Assembly (NCBI GenBank): GCA_013398275.1
Contig: VZSE01002355.1
Coordinates: 119,958-183,957, forward strand
Reading direction: 5' to 3'
Source: Promerops cafer
Lineage: Eukaryota; Chordata; Aves; Passeriformes; Nectariniidae
Length of the DNA: 64,000 bases
Notes under the pieces: generated by a model
The model's database searches: none
What the model saw: only the letters and a program-made list of their open reading frames with translations
What the model was told of the DNA's origin: nothing
Translations under genes and position numbers: made by a program
Shown: positions 12,801-23,950 of the stretch, piece by piece
How positions within the stretch are numbered: the first letter of the stretch is position 1
How the letters are laid out: each line of letters opens with the position of its first letter

Positions 12801-14845
12801 CTGTCAATTGCTGATTGCTATGCAATAAGACTCTGAAAATTAAAAAGTCAATTGCTTACATTTTACTGTCTTGTCTGAGCAGTCGTGGTGAATTTGTCAG
12901 TACACCAGTGTATCTGAAGCAGAATTTGGCCCAGTGATGCAAGATGTCATTAGCATTTCAAAACAGGCAATGTTTTGCAATGTGACAAATAGCCTAAAAC
13001 TCACATAAATTACATACACTTGCACAGACCTGTTTGGTCACACAAAAGACTTATCTTTTTCCCTCAGTTCCAAGTGGCTAAATCTGGATGCCTTATCCTC
13101 AGTCCTGCATGCCTACCATTGCAACATTAATTAATAGTATGCTTCTCAACCCTGTATCTTCTCAGTCTCATAAATTATTCTGGCCCTTTCAGCCTAACAT
13201 TAATTACAGTGCCTCACCATTCACACTGACACACTTTATCTTGGACTCAAACTGTCTCTTACGGTGGTGATAGCTCCAACCATACATACCAGTGCTGCAG
13301 TTCATACTGGTCTCTCCCAGCCTTAGCACCTGTAGCCTATAATGTGTCTACCAGCTTCATCATCCTATCTTGTCCACTGCCCATCACTGCTCCTTCTGCA
13401 CTTATCTAGGTTCTCCACTGCTTTTTCAGGCTCTGTGAGAAAACTTCAGATATCACTCACCCCTGTCCACAGCCCTGAAAAACAAGGTAGAAGGACAAAC
13501 AGGGTATTTTAGCAGAAACCGGGGCATAGAAAAAGCTTAAAAACATTGAGAGCTCTTGTTGTACATTAGTCTTTTCCTAGTGGATTAATACAGAAGTTGG
13601 TTTGAGCACTGTACTCATACAAAGATTGGTAATTTTTTGGCTGCTGGTTATAATCTAGATTTCTGCTATATTGGGGAAAATGTAAAGTCTCCAGAAGGCA
13701 CTAATTTAGACATCGTGGGCAGGCTTGCCTAGCTGGGTAAAAGAGCAACAGTGTGGTCAGCTCCTGTGGGAAATTTCCAGCCCGATGGCTCTGCAGCATC
13801 TGTATTTTGGCAGTTTCACCAAACGCTCCCGGGAGCACACAGCTGCCAGCTGGAGGCTGGCACAGCCTGCAGGGATGATTTCTGCCAGCAAACGCCCTGG
13901 AGGCCTCGCTGCCTTCCCCAAAGGCTTCTTTCCAGCTACGGGATGCTGGTGATGAGCAGGGAAGCCACAGCACCGGAGGCAAAACAGCAGGGACACAGAC
14001 AGAGGTCTCAGGAAGGCTGCAGCAGCAGGAGGGCTGCCAAGCATTGCACTGTGAGAAAGAAAATGATGAGTGAAGGCAAGGAAAAAACCCCACCTCTTTC
14101 TAGTAAGTACAGTGTTCTTCCTCTGTTCACTCCATCCCCTTTTTAGGATTTTTAGGAAGAAGCAGACCCCTGCCACCCTCTCAAAACCTCCCTCTTCGTG
14201 GTGAGCACACTCCCAGGAGCCCACAGCACTCCTGTGCATTTCAGGCACAGCCATGGTAAGGCTGTCCCAACCACAGCCAGACCACCCCAAGGACAGCAAA
14301 GCCTATCCTCCTGTCTCAGGGGATGTTTCTGCTCCCTGCAGCTGCAGCAAGAGGTTTAAACTGGATGTGTTCCGTCAGCTATAGGGAGCCTGGCACCATG
14401 CACTGCCACACTGTAGTGAGAAGCAGGACTGGAGGTAGAGAAATGGAGCAATATACTCTATACAAGAGCAGTTTTCCCCTAAATGTCACAACTGCTGGCC
14501 TCCTTGTGACAAGAAATGAAGCAGAGAGTGGAACAGCACAGCAGACAAAGAATCCAGGTTATAAAAACAAGGGAAGGATTATTTCCAGTCAGAGAGCAAA
14601 ATCACAGCTTAGCAGAAGGCTCTTGCAAGGGACAGCGTCTCTTTGGGAAGTAAGCCTGCTCAGAATTTGTATTTTAGTCGGGAAATCTAATATGATTTTT
14701 ACAAACATATATGCCAGATCTTTCTCTTACTCTAGCAGGTAATTATACTCCCTCTCAGCTTTAAAATCAGAAGCCTAAACTCCAGTAGCAAGTCCCAAAC
14801 CTTTTAAAAAATAACTTATTTAAACTCTTCTTTATTTGTTTATAG
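9846..14845. other. Unassigned stretch with a GC-richer block
   Basis: Mostly AT-rich non-coding DNA. About 13.70-14.34 kb is GC-richer and carries overlapping open frames on both strands of up to 180 codons. These look like composition effects: there is no recognisable domain, codon pattern or consistent splice frame. A further GC-richer spot lies at about 11.98-12.13 kb. No repeat family was recognised here. Confidence 0.45.
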
Positions 14846-15061
14846 GACCATGAAAATTTCCACGTGCGTTTTCTGAAATTATGGTGCCAAGAACATGAGA
14901 ATCTTTGCTGTACCAATAAGCTAGTGCAGTCACTCAAGACATCTGTATTTCAAGGAAAACTACCAGCATCCAGTTCAAACAAAAATGGCTTGGAGAAGCC
15001 TGAGCAAACCAGCAAGGACATGATGCAGAAGGCTGTAGAAATCATCAATGTGTTTTACTAA
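14846..15061 (+). CDS. Candidate terminal coding exon, gene unknown
   Basis: A good splice acceptor (pyrimidine-rich 'cttctttatttgtttatag') ends at 14845 and the frame that follows stays open for 71 codons from GAC (14846) to a TAA stop at 15059-15061. The predicted peptide begins DHENFHVRFLKLWCQEHENL and ends VEIINVFY; it is hydrophilic, has an adjacent cysteine pair near residue 27 and no membrane segment. A canonical AATAAA lies about 100 bases after the stop, as expected for a last exon. The acceptor leaves phase 0. I found no clearly matching upstream exon between 1 and 14.8 kb, and the peptide does not match a family I recognise. It may be the 3' end of a gene entering from the left, an exon of a non-coding transcript, or a chance frame. 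Confidence 0.42.
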   Translation, partial: DHENFHVRFLKLWCQEHENLCCTNKLVQSLKTSVFQGKLPASSSNKNGLEKPEQTSKDMMQKAVEIINVFY

Positions 15062-15162
15062 TTAGATTAGAATTAGCTGGAGTTTTAGTGAAAACACGTG
15101 AACATTTACTGTGTTATGTACTCTGCTGACGTTAACATGATGTTAAATTACAGCTACATACA

Positions 15163-15168
15163 AATAAA
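15163..15168 (+). promoter_or_regulatory. Poly(A) signal AATAAA
   Basis: Exact AATAAA about 100 bases downstream of the stop of the candidate exon at 14846-15061, followed by a T-rich stretch ('ctttttctat'). Position fits a short 3' untranslated region with cleavage near 15185. AATAAA is common by chance in AT-rich DNA, so its weight comes only from the adjacent exon candidate. Confidence 0.4.
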
Positions 15169-16529
15169 AGCTTTTTCTATGAGTAATGAAACCAATATTT
15201 TCCTAGTGAACTTTTGAACCTGTATTATTTCAAAATGTATTAACATTGCTGGTAAAGGAAGAGAGAGAGATTTATGTCTGATGGTTTGGAAATTCTTGTA
15301 TTGTGAGGCATTCTGAGGACAAAACAGTCATGAGAAATCTACCCCCTATCTGCCCAAGCAGTTTGTGCTCCAAAGCCAATCAGGAAACCATCCCAGCCAG
15401 TATTCAAACAGATGCCAAGAACAAATATAATCTGTTCAAGAAAATATGTTAATAATTCTTTAATCCTCAGTGGATGTATCCATACATAAACAGGCCAACA
15501 AACGTATGGCTGGAGATGTCACCATTAAAGACTAGAAGGAATCAAGCTATCAAAAGCTACATTGATGGTAATCAAGTGACACCTTGTGCTTCTGTAACTT
15601 GCTGAAGAGTATCCCTGATATCACTGGATATGGTATTAGCCAGTAATTTATAACATATTGAAATATTAAGCATAGTTTTCCCATTTGTAAAGGGAATAAT
15701 GAAAGTTTTCACTAGTTTACTGGAAAAGTTACTTTAAATCTATTAATGAAAAGGTTTTTAACAGATAAGTACTAAGATTTGTTTTCATCTTTGTTACTCT
15801 CTCTCTCTTGTATCCCAGTTCTCACTGATAGCTTCTTATCTTCCATGTTATCTTTTGCTGAATATGTTGGTAGAGACTGTCTGGTCTGACCACATGCATG
15901 ACAGGCCAGAGAACACAACACAACCATCTATGCATCAAGCCCAGAGAGTTTGCTCGGGTTGTGGCCAACAAAGATGCCTGTTTTTCACTCTTTAGTTTTA
16001 GTGCTCTTTCCCTACTCTTTTCTTCTTCTCCAGCAGGCTGAAATAATTCATACCACCGGAGACATAGGAGCCGTGTGACGCATTTCCTCCCCTGTGGGGT
16101 CCATCAGCTGACAGATTGTGTTTGATTTCTTTTTCTTTATTACATAATTTTAAAATATAGTAATAAATTGTAGCATAACTTTGAAATTTACCACAGGCCA
16201 CAAAGAGATGTAGTTCGTTTTATCAGAGTGGAGTCTATCTGCACAGATATTGCAACAAAATACTGTACCTCCCAAAATCCATAAACTGGGATTTGACTTA
16301 ATAGATTGGGAATATTGTTTAAACAGTGAATTTATTGACTGGCGTTCTAAGACAAATTATGCAGAGAATTCAAATCCTATTTATTCTAGCTTTGCAAATA
16401 GCTTAGGGACTATCTGATAAAAGATGTAATGAACTGTATATAGTATTGTATATTGATACTGTATTCATTTTGGGTTTATTTTAGATAAATCACTTTTTCC
16501 AGTGGATGCATACTTACAGATTATAATAA

Positions 16530-16900
16530 AATTTCTCCTTCCATCTCTTCTTACTGTCCTTATTTGCCTTTCCCACTCCTTCACTTATTTTTAAATACCT
16601 CCCGCATTTCCTGGCCCTCCTGCTCCCCCTCCCTCCCACCTCCATCTTTTCCACCTTTTTTGCAGTATTTTTGTTTTCTTCGTTCTTTCTTTGGACATCC
16701 CATCCAGGACCTATGAAATAATTCCTTCTGTGCTGTTCATTGTTCCCCGCCTCCATACAGTATCCAAAATACCATAAAAGTCTGCCTGCATCTCTGCTCC
16801 CTTCTCAGAGCCTCTCCCTGTCCCCTGTGCCTCAGAACCCTTTCTGCACATGCTGCGTACCCTGCAATCTTCTTCTATTATCCCTCCCGCTATTCATTCA
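16530..16900 (+). other. Pyrimidine-rich tract
   Basis: Long C/T-dominated sequence on the plus strand (purine-rich on the minus strand), with many 'cctcc', 'cttcc' and 'tcttct' blocks. Such tracts can be old simple repeats, replication-biased sequence or triplex-prone DNA. It accounts for the basic open frame at 16514-16756 on the minus strand, which I do not regard as a gene. Confidence 0.45.
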
Positions 16901-19900
16901 AGCTCTTGAAGCCCATCCAGTTTCTGCTCTGTACTCTGGCTCTTTTTGCTGCCAGAAAATGGTTTAGTTCTCATATTTCTGGGCAAGGAAACAATCTCCA
17001 TTTCCTATCTCACTTCCTAGATACTGTTTCACCATCAATGTCTATGTCCTTTATATTCAATGCTTCTTTCTCCTTAGTCCTAGCAGATCTTAAATTTCTG
17101 TCTTGCTTTCTGCCATTTAGAAGTTGAAGTATCATAGCATCATTTATCCTCAATGTGTCTCTGCCTCGTTTATTTGTAACTAATCCAATGTCAAATACAG
17201 GTAACCAATCTACCCCAAACTCCTCCAGGAGTACACAGTTATTGAGAGACAGTTCTTTCGAGACAAAATATTTACAGGTCCACTGTCATTGTACAATAAG
17301 GAACGACATTTCCCCCTCCATAGAAATCACTACCTCTCAAAGGTACACCTGAAAACCCTATTCAATACAGTTTCATGTTCTGCAGTGTTTCGAATTTAAA
17401 TCACAATAGAGATTTTAATTAGTGTGTTGGCCAGGTTAAAATCCTCAGAGAACTAGTGGTAATTTTCTCTGAATATCTTGGTTTTCCCCCATTTCCTCAT
17501 TCATCTGTCAATTCTTGTTTCTTGTAAATATCAAAGATCTTTTAGGTGATAACTGCTCTTTTGGGCAGTTCTGCTTAGAAATTTGTACATAATTTTGGTC
17601 ATAATTTATTTCCAGTGTCCCAGGTCTCTAAACCCCAAGGTTAAGCTTCTCTTTTTTCCTCCTAAGAATGCCCACTTTACAGCTGACATATTTAACCTTT
17701 GACTCAGAGGTTTAATTCTCTGCTAGATTTTTCTGAGGTGACAGAAGCCATATCTGGCCTAGCTCTCTGCTGCTTCTTTGAAAGAATTAATTACAGCAGC
17801 AATTGCTTCAATTCTCCAATAAAGCAGCAGTATTCCTAGATATAGTATAAAGTTTCATATTCAAGGGAAAAAAAGTGAGCATTTCACTTGGGCTTACACT
17901 TAACTTCTCTAGTCTAGACTTCAAAGCAAGACTATATTTATGAGATTCAGTAAGTCCTGAGGGCTCTTAGTCTGAGAGTCACTGAAAAAGTCTCTGAAAA
18001 GCAAAAAGTGTGGGATCTTCCCTTCCTCTTGGAACAAAGTTATGATTCATGATCAGCAAGCAGGCTAAAACCAAATCTAAAAAATTAAAAAGAAGAACAG
18101 TGATTATAGAGTCCAGTAATATCATATTAAGGTTGAAGTTGTTAACTCTCAATGAAAGTAAATTCTGCATTTTTTCCTAACAATTGCTGAAGGGGTCTTA
18201 TCCAAACTGCCTTCATTATGGAGAGATGTTAAGCTCAGCTTCTTAGGAATATGTCTGTAAGAGTAACCAGGGATTAACCCTCTGCTATTTTTCAGTGCTT
18301 CCAATTCTACAGTTAGGAGAGACCTTGAAGATGAAACCTGCCCATCACCTGTACTCGTGACTGCCCCAGCTGCTGGTTGCTCAGGATTGTCCCCTTTAAC
18401 AAGAAGAGGCTTCTTGTAGGTTACAAACACTGGAAAACACTTTAAATAAACCCTGTCAGAGAATTCCTGTCCTTCAGCCCTTTTCTTTTGCTTTGATATA
18501 CCAACCACCAGGAAAGGGAAGTAAGAATGTTGCTAGATGGTCTCTAGAGCACACAAAATGAAGCAATCCTCCCCGTTTATTCGCCACTTACTTGGTCAGG
18601 GGGGCAGCTACTGCCACTGTTTTATAGCACAAAGTGGCTGTACAGCATTAAAGAGCGTGACCAATTATTTTCATTACCATCTATATGGCTCGTAGCAGGC
18701 TGCTGCCAGCTTGTAAATTCTAGATGTTAAACAGTAGTTTTGATTATATTTTATTATTGGAAAAACAGTCCACTCTTCTTGGAAATAGTTCCTCCTCCCC
18801 TCTCCTCCAAGACACCCATAAATGATTTCAGTTCTTTTCAGCACAGGGATTTCCAAGCGCCCTTTCAATTAAAAACCATTTTTACTTGCGTGGTTCTCTG
18901 GTTACGGTTTGGTTTTTATAGTTCTAATTTTAGGAATATGGTAATCTGAAACTACAAGGGATGGAATACCACTGGTTCTTCCAGCAGCTGAAGATGAAGC
19001 ACATTCCAGGGTTAAATGGCTCTTGGTTAATACTTGAACTAATTTCATCTATAATTATTCTCAATGCCTGAGAAATGCCTGCACAAGTGGGAAGATTATG
19101 GTTTTGTGGTTGTTTGGTGTTTCTGAAATCCTTCTCATTCTATTGTGCTGCATCTGTGCATCTGCTAAAAAAGACAAAATACAGCTGAAAGTTGACATTT
19201 CAAAATATATGGCTGGTGCAAACTTTGAGGAGTAATATTTGTGTGGTGTGATTCAAGAGAAAAAAAGGTAGCTGGAATTCTTCCAGACGTGCCATCCTTG
19301 AGCACATTGCCATAGATATTCAAGATCAAAGACTCCTCAGTCAGCAACAGCTTTAGGATGGATGTACACACATCCTCCCTCCTGCCACACTGAGCACAGG
19401 TATACAGCATTATGCCTGCTCGCTTACACAATCCCAAGAGATTAAAGAGACCCTGGAAGAGAGGAAGGAGAGTAAATGATGGAAGTGCATACGGACGATG
19501 TATTTTGAAGGTCGCTGTTTACAGAGTGGATCTATGCACAGACAGCCATGCTCACTATAAGCCACAGGCACAGACAAAAGAAGAAAAGATTTAATCCTTT
19601 TGAAACAGAAGGACATGGCTTGTTTGACATGCCAGGTGTGACATGATCCTTTATCCCTATAAATGGAAAGTCTTTGAAAAAACATAAGCAGGTTAATATT
19701 ATGGTTTTGGTGAAAATCTGATTTAGCATAGGTAGAAACTGTCTGGGAGGGAAAAAAAACACATCAATTTCACTTACTTTATGAAAAACTCTCTACCCAG
19801 CTTTCTGTTTGCTTTAAAAAAGAACAAAATAACCCAAACAACAACTACAAAACTGTAAGGAGGAATAATTCTGTGAAAGAACTAAGCTAAACTCAGGCTG

Positions 19901-20219
19901 AGGAAGACAGAAGAGAATAATATTTTTTGAAAAGTTTGGAAACTCTTCATGGGACAAATCAAAGCCGACAGCTCCAAGTAAACCTCTGAGCAGTGTAAGA
20001 GAAGTTACAACCCCTACTATCAAATCCCACCTTGATCCACTGCAGAATTTCCCTCACCTCAGTTCAGACAATATAAAAATGCACGATAACTGAGTCTATG
20101 ATTTATATTTCTCCACCTTCCTACTGTTTGCTTTTTGTGAGGTAATTTGGGCAAGTTTTTACATTAAATGCTCCAAGAGAAGAGGGCAAACAATAGTTGA
20201 GGAATGTTTTCTGGGTATG

Positions 20220-20246
20220 GGTATAGATATAGATATAGATATATAC
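20220..20246. repeat. TATAGA hexamer microsatellite
   Basis: About four tandem copies of a TATAGA unit ending in 'tatata'. Ordinary short tandem repeat, likely length-variable. Confidence 0.75.
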
Positions 20247-23200
20247 TGAGCAGAGATAGAGGGCAGATGACACTGAAACTGTGCCAAAAGGGATGAGATG
20301 AGGTAGGTGTGACAGGTAAAACTGGAGCCTCCCTGGCTGCCTAGGTACAAGGTCTGCTGACCAAGTTTTACAGATGAATATATATCTTTACCTAGGTCAG
20401 AGAAGGGAGATCAAAACAAGACTCCCCAAAACCTTGTTCAGATATTGAATGAAAACTTTCTCTCTCTAGGGCAGCCAATTGTAATCACCACCAGTTGTAT
20501 TCTTTTTATTGTATTTTTATTGTTTTTACATCATATTACATAGTACTGTAGGCATTAACAGAGATCGTAAGACAGCCTAAATTTATGCTAGAGATTGTAC
20601 AAAGACATCTAAGGAAATGCTTTTTGCTTCAAAGAACTTGAATCTACTGTTGGTTATTGATAATAATTTTTTTTTAAAAAAGGTGAGGAAGATAAAATCA
20701 TGAACAGAAGTATAACAATCACACGGCAAGTGAGCAGCAAGGTCTGACTTTGATGTTCCTTATGCTGGAATAAATCTGGATAGGATTGACTTCAGCCAGA
20801 AGTCCTAAACCAGTTTAAAAGTTGCATCAATAAGGAGAAAAGGAAAAGAAAGGAAAGTCTGGGATTTCTGGGAACAAAGGAAAAGCCACAAATGTAGTTT
20901 TCATCATAAACAGAGAAAGAGAGAAGTTTAAAAAGAACACAGGTTGAGAAATAAGATGTTGCCACTTGTTCAGGAAGTGTTTGAGAGCATTTATAGCACA
21001 CCAATTCCCTTTCTCTGAAGTGAACGTGGATGAGCACAGAAGGGACTTCATATAAGCAAAATCATTGGAAAACTATTTGGAGGAAAATCAGCACATTGAC
21101 AGTGCTTCGGGCTGGGATGGAAAGGGGAAAACAAATATATTAGTACAACAACATACAACAGAAATTATGATGGTGGGCCACTAAAGACACAGCTCAGCAG
21201 GGTTCGAATCTTCCCATTTTCCTCCCCACACTTCCTACATGGTGTTCCCCAGCAAGCCTTCCCACAGGTCTGGCTGCTGCTGGAGACACCTGAAAGATGC
21301 TGGAAGGACACACAGGAGGGTAAGCCAAGCAAGGGCCTCACATGGCAGCCAGTGCTCAGTCAGCAGCTCTTGTCCACAAGAACCTTCCCAGGAGAGGTCA
21401 GGAAAAACCCAACTTCTTATAGATGTCCCCTACAGCCAGGAACTGGGATTGTCAGTGTGAGTGAGTGACTGCAGGAAAAGCTCTTCTCTGGACTAGGTTG
21501 CTATTTCTTAGGGTGATACAGAAAAACACAGAAGCCACAAAAATATCTTTCAGCTGCTACAGGAAAAGAAGTTACTTGGTGGACTAAGTAAAGGCTTCAA
21601 AGAGATGCAAGGCACCTCTTTTTTTCTGAGTTTCCCTTTTGGGGTTTGGTTTTCTTCACTTTTAATATGATGACAATATAATGGGAGAAGCATAGAGAGT
21701 CTCTACACAACAACCAACCAAGTGCAGACCTGATCAGCAAGATAAAACTGAAATAATGGGACTGTATGAAAAAAGTTTTTAAGTGGGTTGATATTTCCTC
21801 CCCATATTGCCCAGAGATAAAATGAATACACAGCAAAATGAAAGTGAAAGGCTTCAGGGCAGGTAAAACATTCTAAAATTTAATCATCCCTGTTAAACCA
21901 GAGGAAAAATTAATTCCCATTTTTGTATGCTGCTTAAGTGAGAATCACCAAATTAGGTATATTATTTCTGTTGTTTTATTTTATTGTGCTGTTGCTAGAA
22001 GAAGAAATCAATAGACACTAAAAAGATACATCTCCAGAGAAAGCTAATCAACCTATTATTGACTTACCTTCAGTTATTTATTGAACAGAAAATATCAAGA
22101 CAATTTTCAAGACTCAGATATCTTGATTGAACACAAAGCCTTGGCAGCACGTAGAAGAGCCATCACAGTGGCAGAAAGACAACAGGAAACAGATTTCACT
22201 GAGCAGAAGTCGCTGCTAGAATACAACACTTCACTGCTAAGGACTCTCTAGGCATTTGAAAGAAATATAGAATTTGCATTATATTTGCATTATATTTTCC
22301 CTTTAAATATAACCAAAACAATATGCAAATGTACTTTGGAATACATAAATGCATATTTACATGTTCGATTTCAGTACTATAAATGCTTGTCCCAAGTTAG
22401 ATATTTTGTCATCTCAATTTTTTTTTTAATCTAAGTCTTTCTGGTAGGAAACTATTCATCAGTCTACATCCAGCGTGGACAAAACCTGAGAAGTTACAAG
22501 TAATGCAAGAGCTCCCTCACACTGTACAAGTCTCAGGACAATGTGCTACATATCATAACATTCCTTAGTTTTTATGCAGGGCAATGATTTCATCTGCAGT
22601 GCATCTACTCTCTGCTGAAATAACTCACCTCATTCACTCAAAGGCTATTTTCTAACAAAGCTGGTCTCACATCTCAGTTTAAGAACAAATAGCCCTTTTC
22701 AAAACAAACATCTGGCCAAACTCATATAATAATTGCAAATGTTATCCCATAATTTAAAGGAAATATCTTTACTGATAAAGGTTGTTCCTATTCATATGCC
22801 AAGAAGGCTTTTGGTTAATTTTCCTTCTACTCAAATAAATTCACATTTTGTACTCGCTTATATTTCAATTAAAGAATTACTGGAACATGTAGAATTTGCT
22901 TCCTAAATTAAATAGGAAATTTTTGCCATCAGTATAATCTAACAGATCAAGCTTTAAAAACCTCAGGTCAAACTTGATTTTCTGACGCACTCAAGTTTAT
23001 TGCTCAGAGAGGAACATATCTTAATACAGCATTTGAGTTTCCTTTTTCTCTACAGATCAGAACAGTAAGCTGGCTTACAGCATTAATCCTCAGAATCAGA
23101 TAATTCAAGTCACTGCTTATTGATTTAATAGATGAGGGTTTTATTTGATTTTGAAAATATTATTTGTAATTGGTAATCATGTTTTTACCTGCACCCATTA

Positions 23201-23892
23201 GTATTTTTATAGTGCAAAATACATTACATGGAAGTCATTTTTAACAGACATAAAGAACTGCATCATCTACCACCTATACCTCTAATCTCTCATTTCACAG
23301 CACTGAAATTCCAAGTAATACAGTATTTCCACCTGCATTCATGAACTGTACTGTTAAAAATTTTTTCATGGCATAGTAAGTGTAGTAGCCTAGTTATCTG
23401 GAGGAAAGCCTGTTTTAAAAACTACTGAAAGAAGCTGTAAATTGGTACCTATTCTCAGCCTGCAGACAGATGTCAATCTTCTACAAAGACTCATGTATGT
23501 CTATAGTGGAAGAGAATGGATGCAAGAATGTGACCTTCCACTGCTGTGGAGGCTGTCACCTCAGCAGAGTTGTTCTCTCTGACCCAACAGATACCTCCTT
23601 CTGTGCAAAACACAAGTTACTGAGATTTTCCCCAAAGCTGTTATTTTAAGGCCTGTTCATTTTATGAAGCTTTCTGATACCCATTAATAAACAAATTTTA
23701 AAATAAGCAGGATTTTCAAAAGCATTTCAATTACATAGAGAGTATAAGACTCTAAATCCCATTTTGCCTAGACTTTTCTTTGTACAGGATAGGTTATGAT
23801 GATTTAAAGAAAGAGCAAATGAAAGAGATCTGTTCTTTCATAGTTTAAGTTCCAGTCCTCCATGTGAAATTCAGAATAAAATGTGCTCCTGA

Positions 23893-23950
23893 GGGGTTTA
23901 CACAAAAGGGGTTTATAGCAAACCCCAGGGGTTTATAGGAAAACCCCTTT
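23893..23950. repeat. Tandem GGGGTTT/AAACCCC hairpins
   Basis: GGGGTTT occurs at 23893-23899, 23908-23914 and 23928-23934. The second and third copies are each followed a few bases later by the reverse complement AAACCCC (23920-23926 and 23941-23947), giving two adjacent hairpins with 5- and 6-base loops. The outermost arms extend to ten bases: AAAGGGGTTT at 23905-23914 pairs with AAACCCCTTT at 23941-23950. The arrangement could form a cruciform and probably arose by local duplication. Confidence 0.7.

Larger units (their letters stand above)
15190..23880. other. Unassigned non-coding stretch
   Basis: No recognised gene. It includes a strongly pyrimidine-rich zone on the plus strand (about 16.53-16.90 kb), a hexamer microsatellite at 20.22 kb and small tandem duplications such as 'atttgcattat' twice near 22.27 kb. 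The longest frame, 119 codons on the minus strand at 18149-18508, has no recognised domain and no supporting splice signals that I could define. Confidence 0.5.

Noticed and set aside
13701..14299. Long overlapping frames on both strands (up to 180 codons)
   Set aside because: They coincide with a GC-richer block that has few stop codons in any frame; no domain, no splice frame and no consistent coding strand.
18149..18508. 119-codon minus-strand frame
   Set aside because: Hydrophilic and superficially protein-like, but no convincing acceptor, start context or known domain; length is possible by chance in 64 kb.
21195..21215. tRNA-like B box ('ggttcgaatc')
   Set aside because: No A box at the right distance upstream, and the flanking bases cannot form the T-arm or acceptor stems of a tRNA.
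23893..23950. Interstitial telomeric repeat
   Set aside because: Only three G-rich units, not TTAGGG, and interleaved with their own reverse complements.
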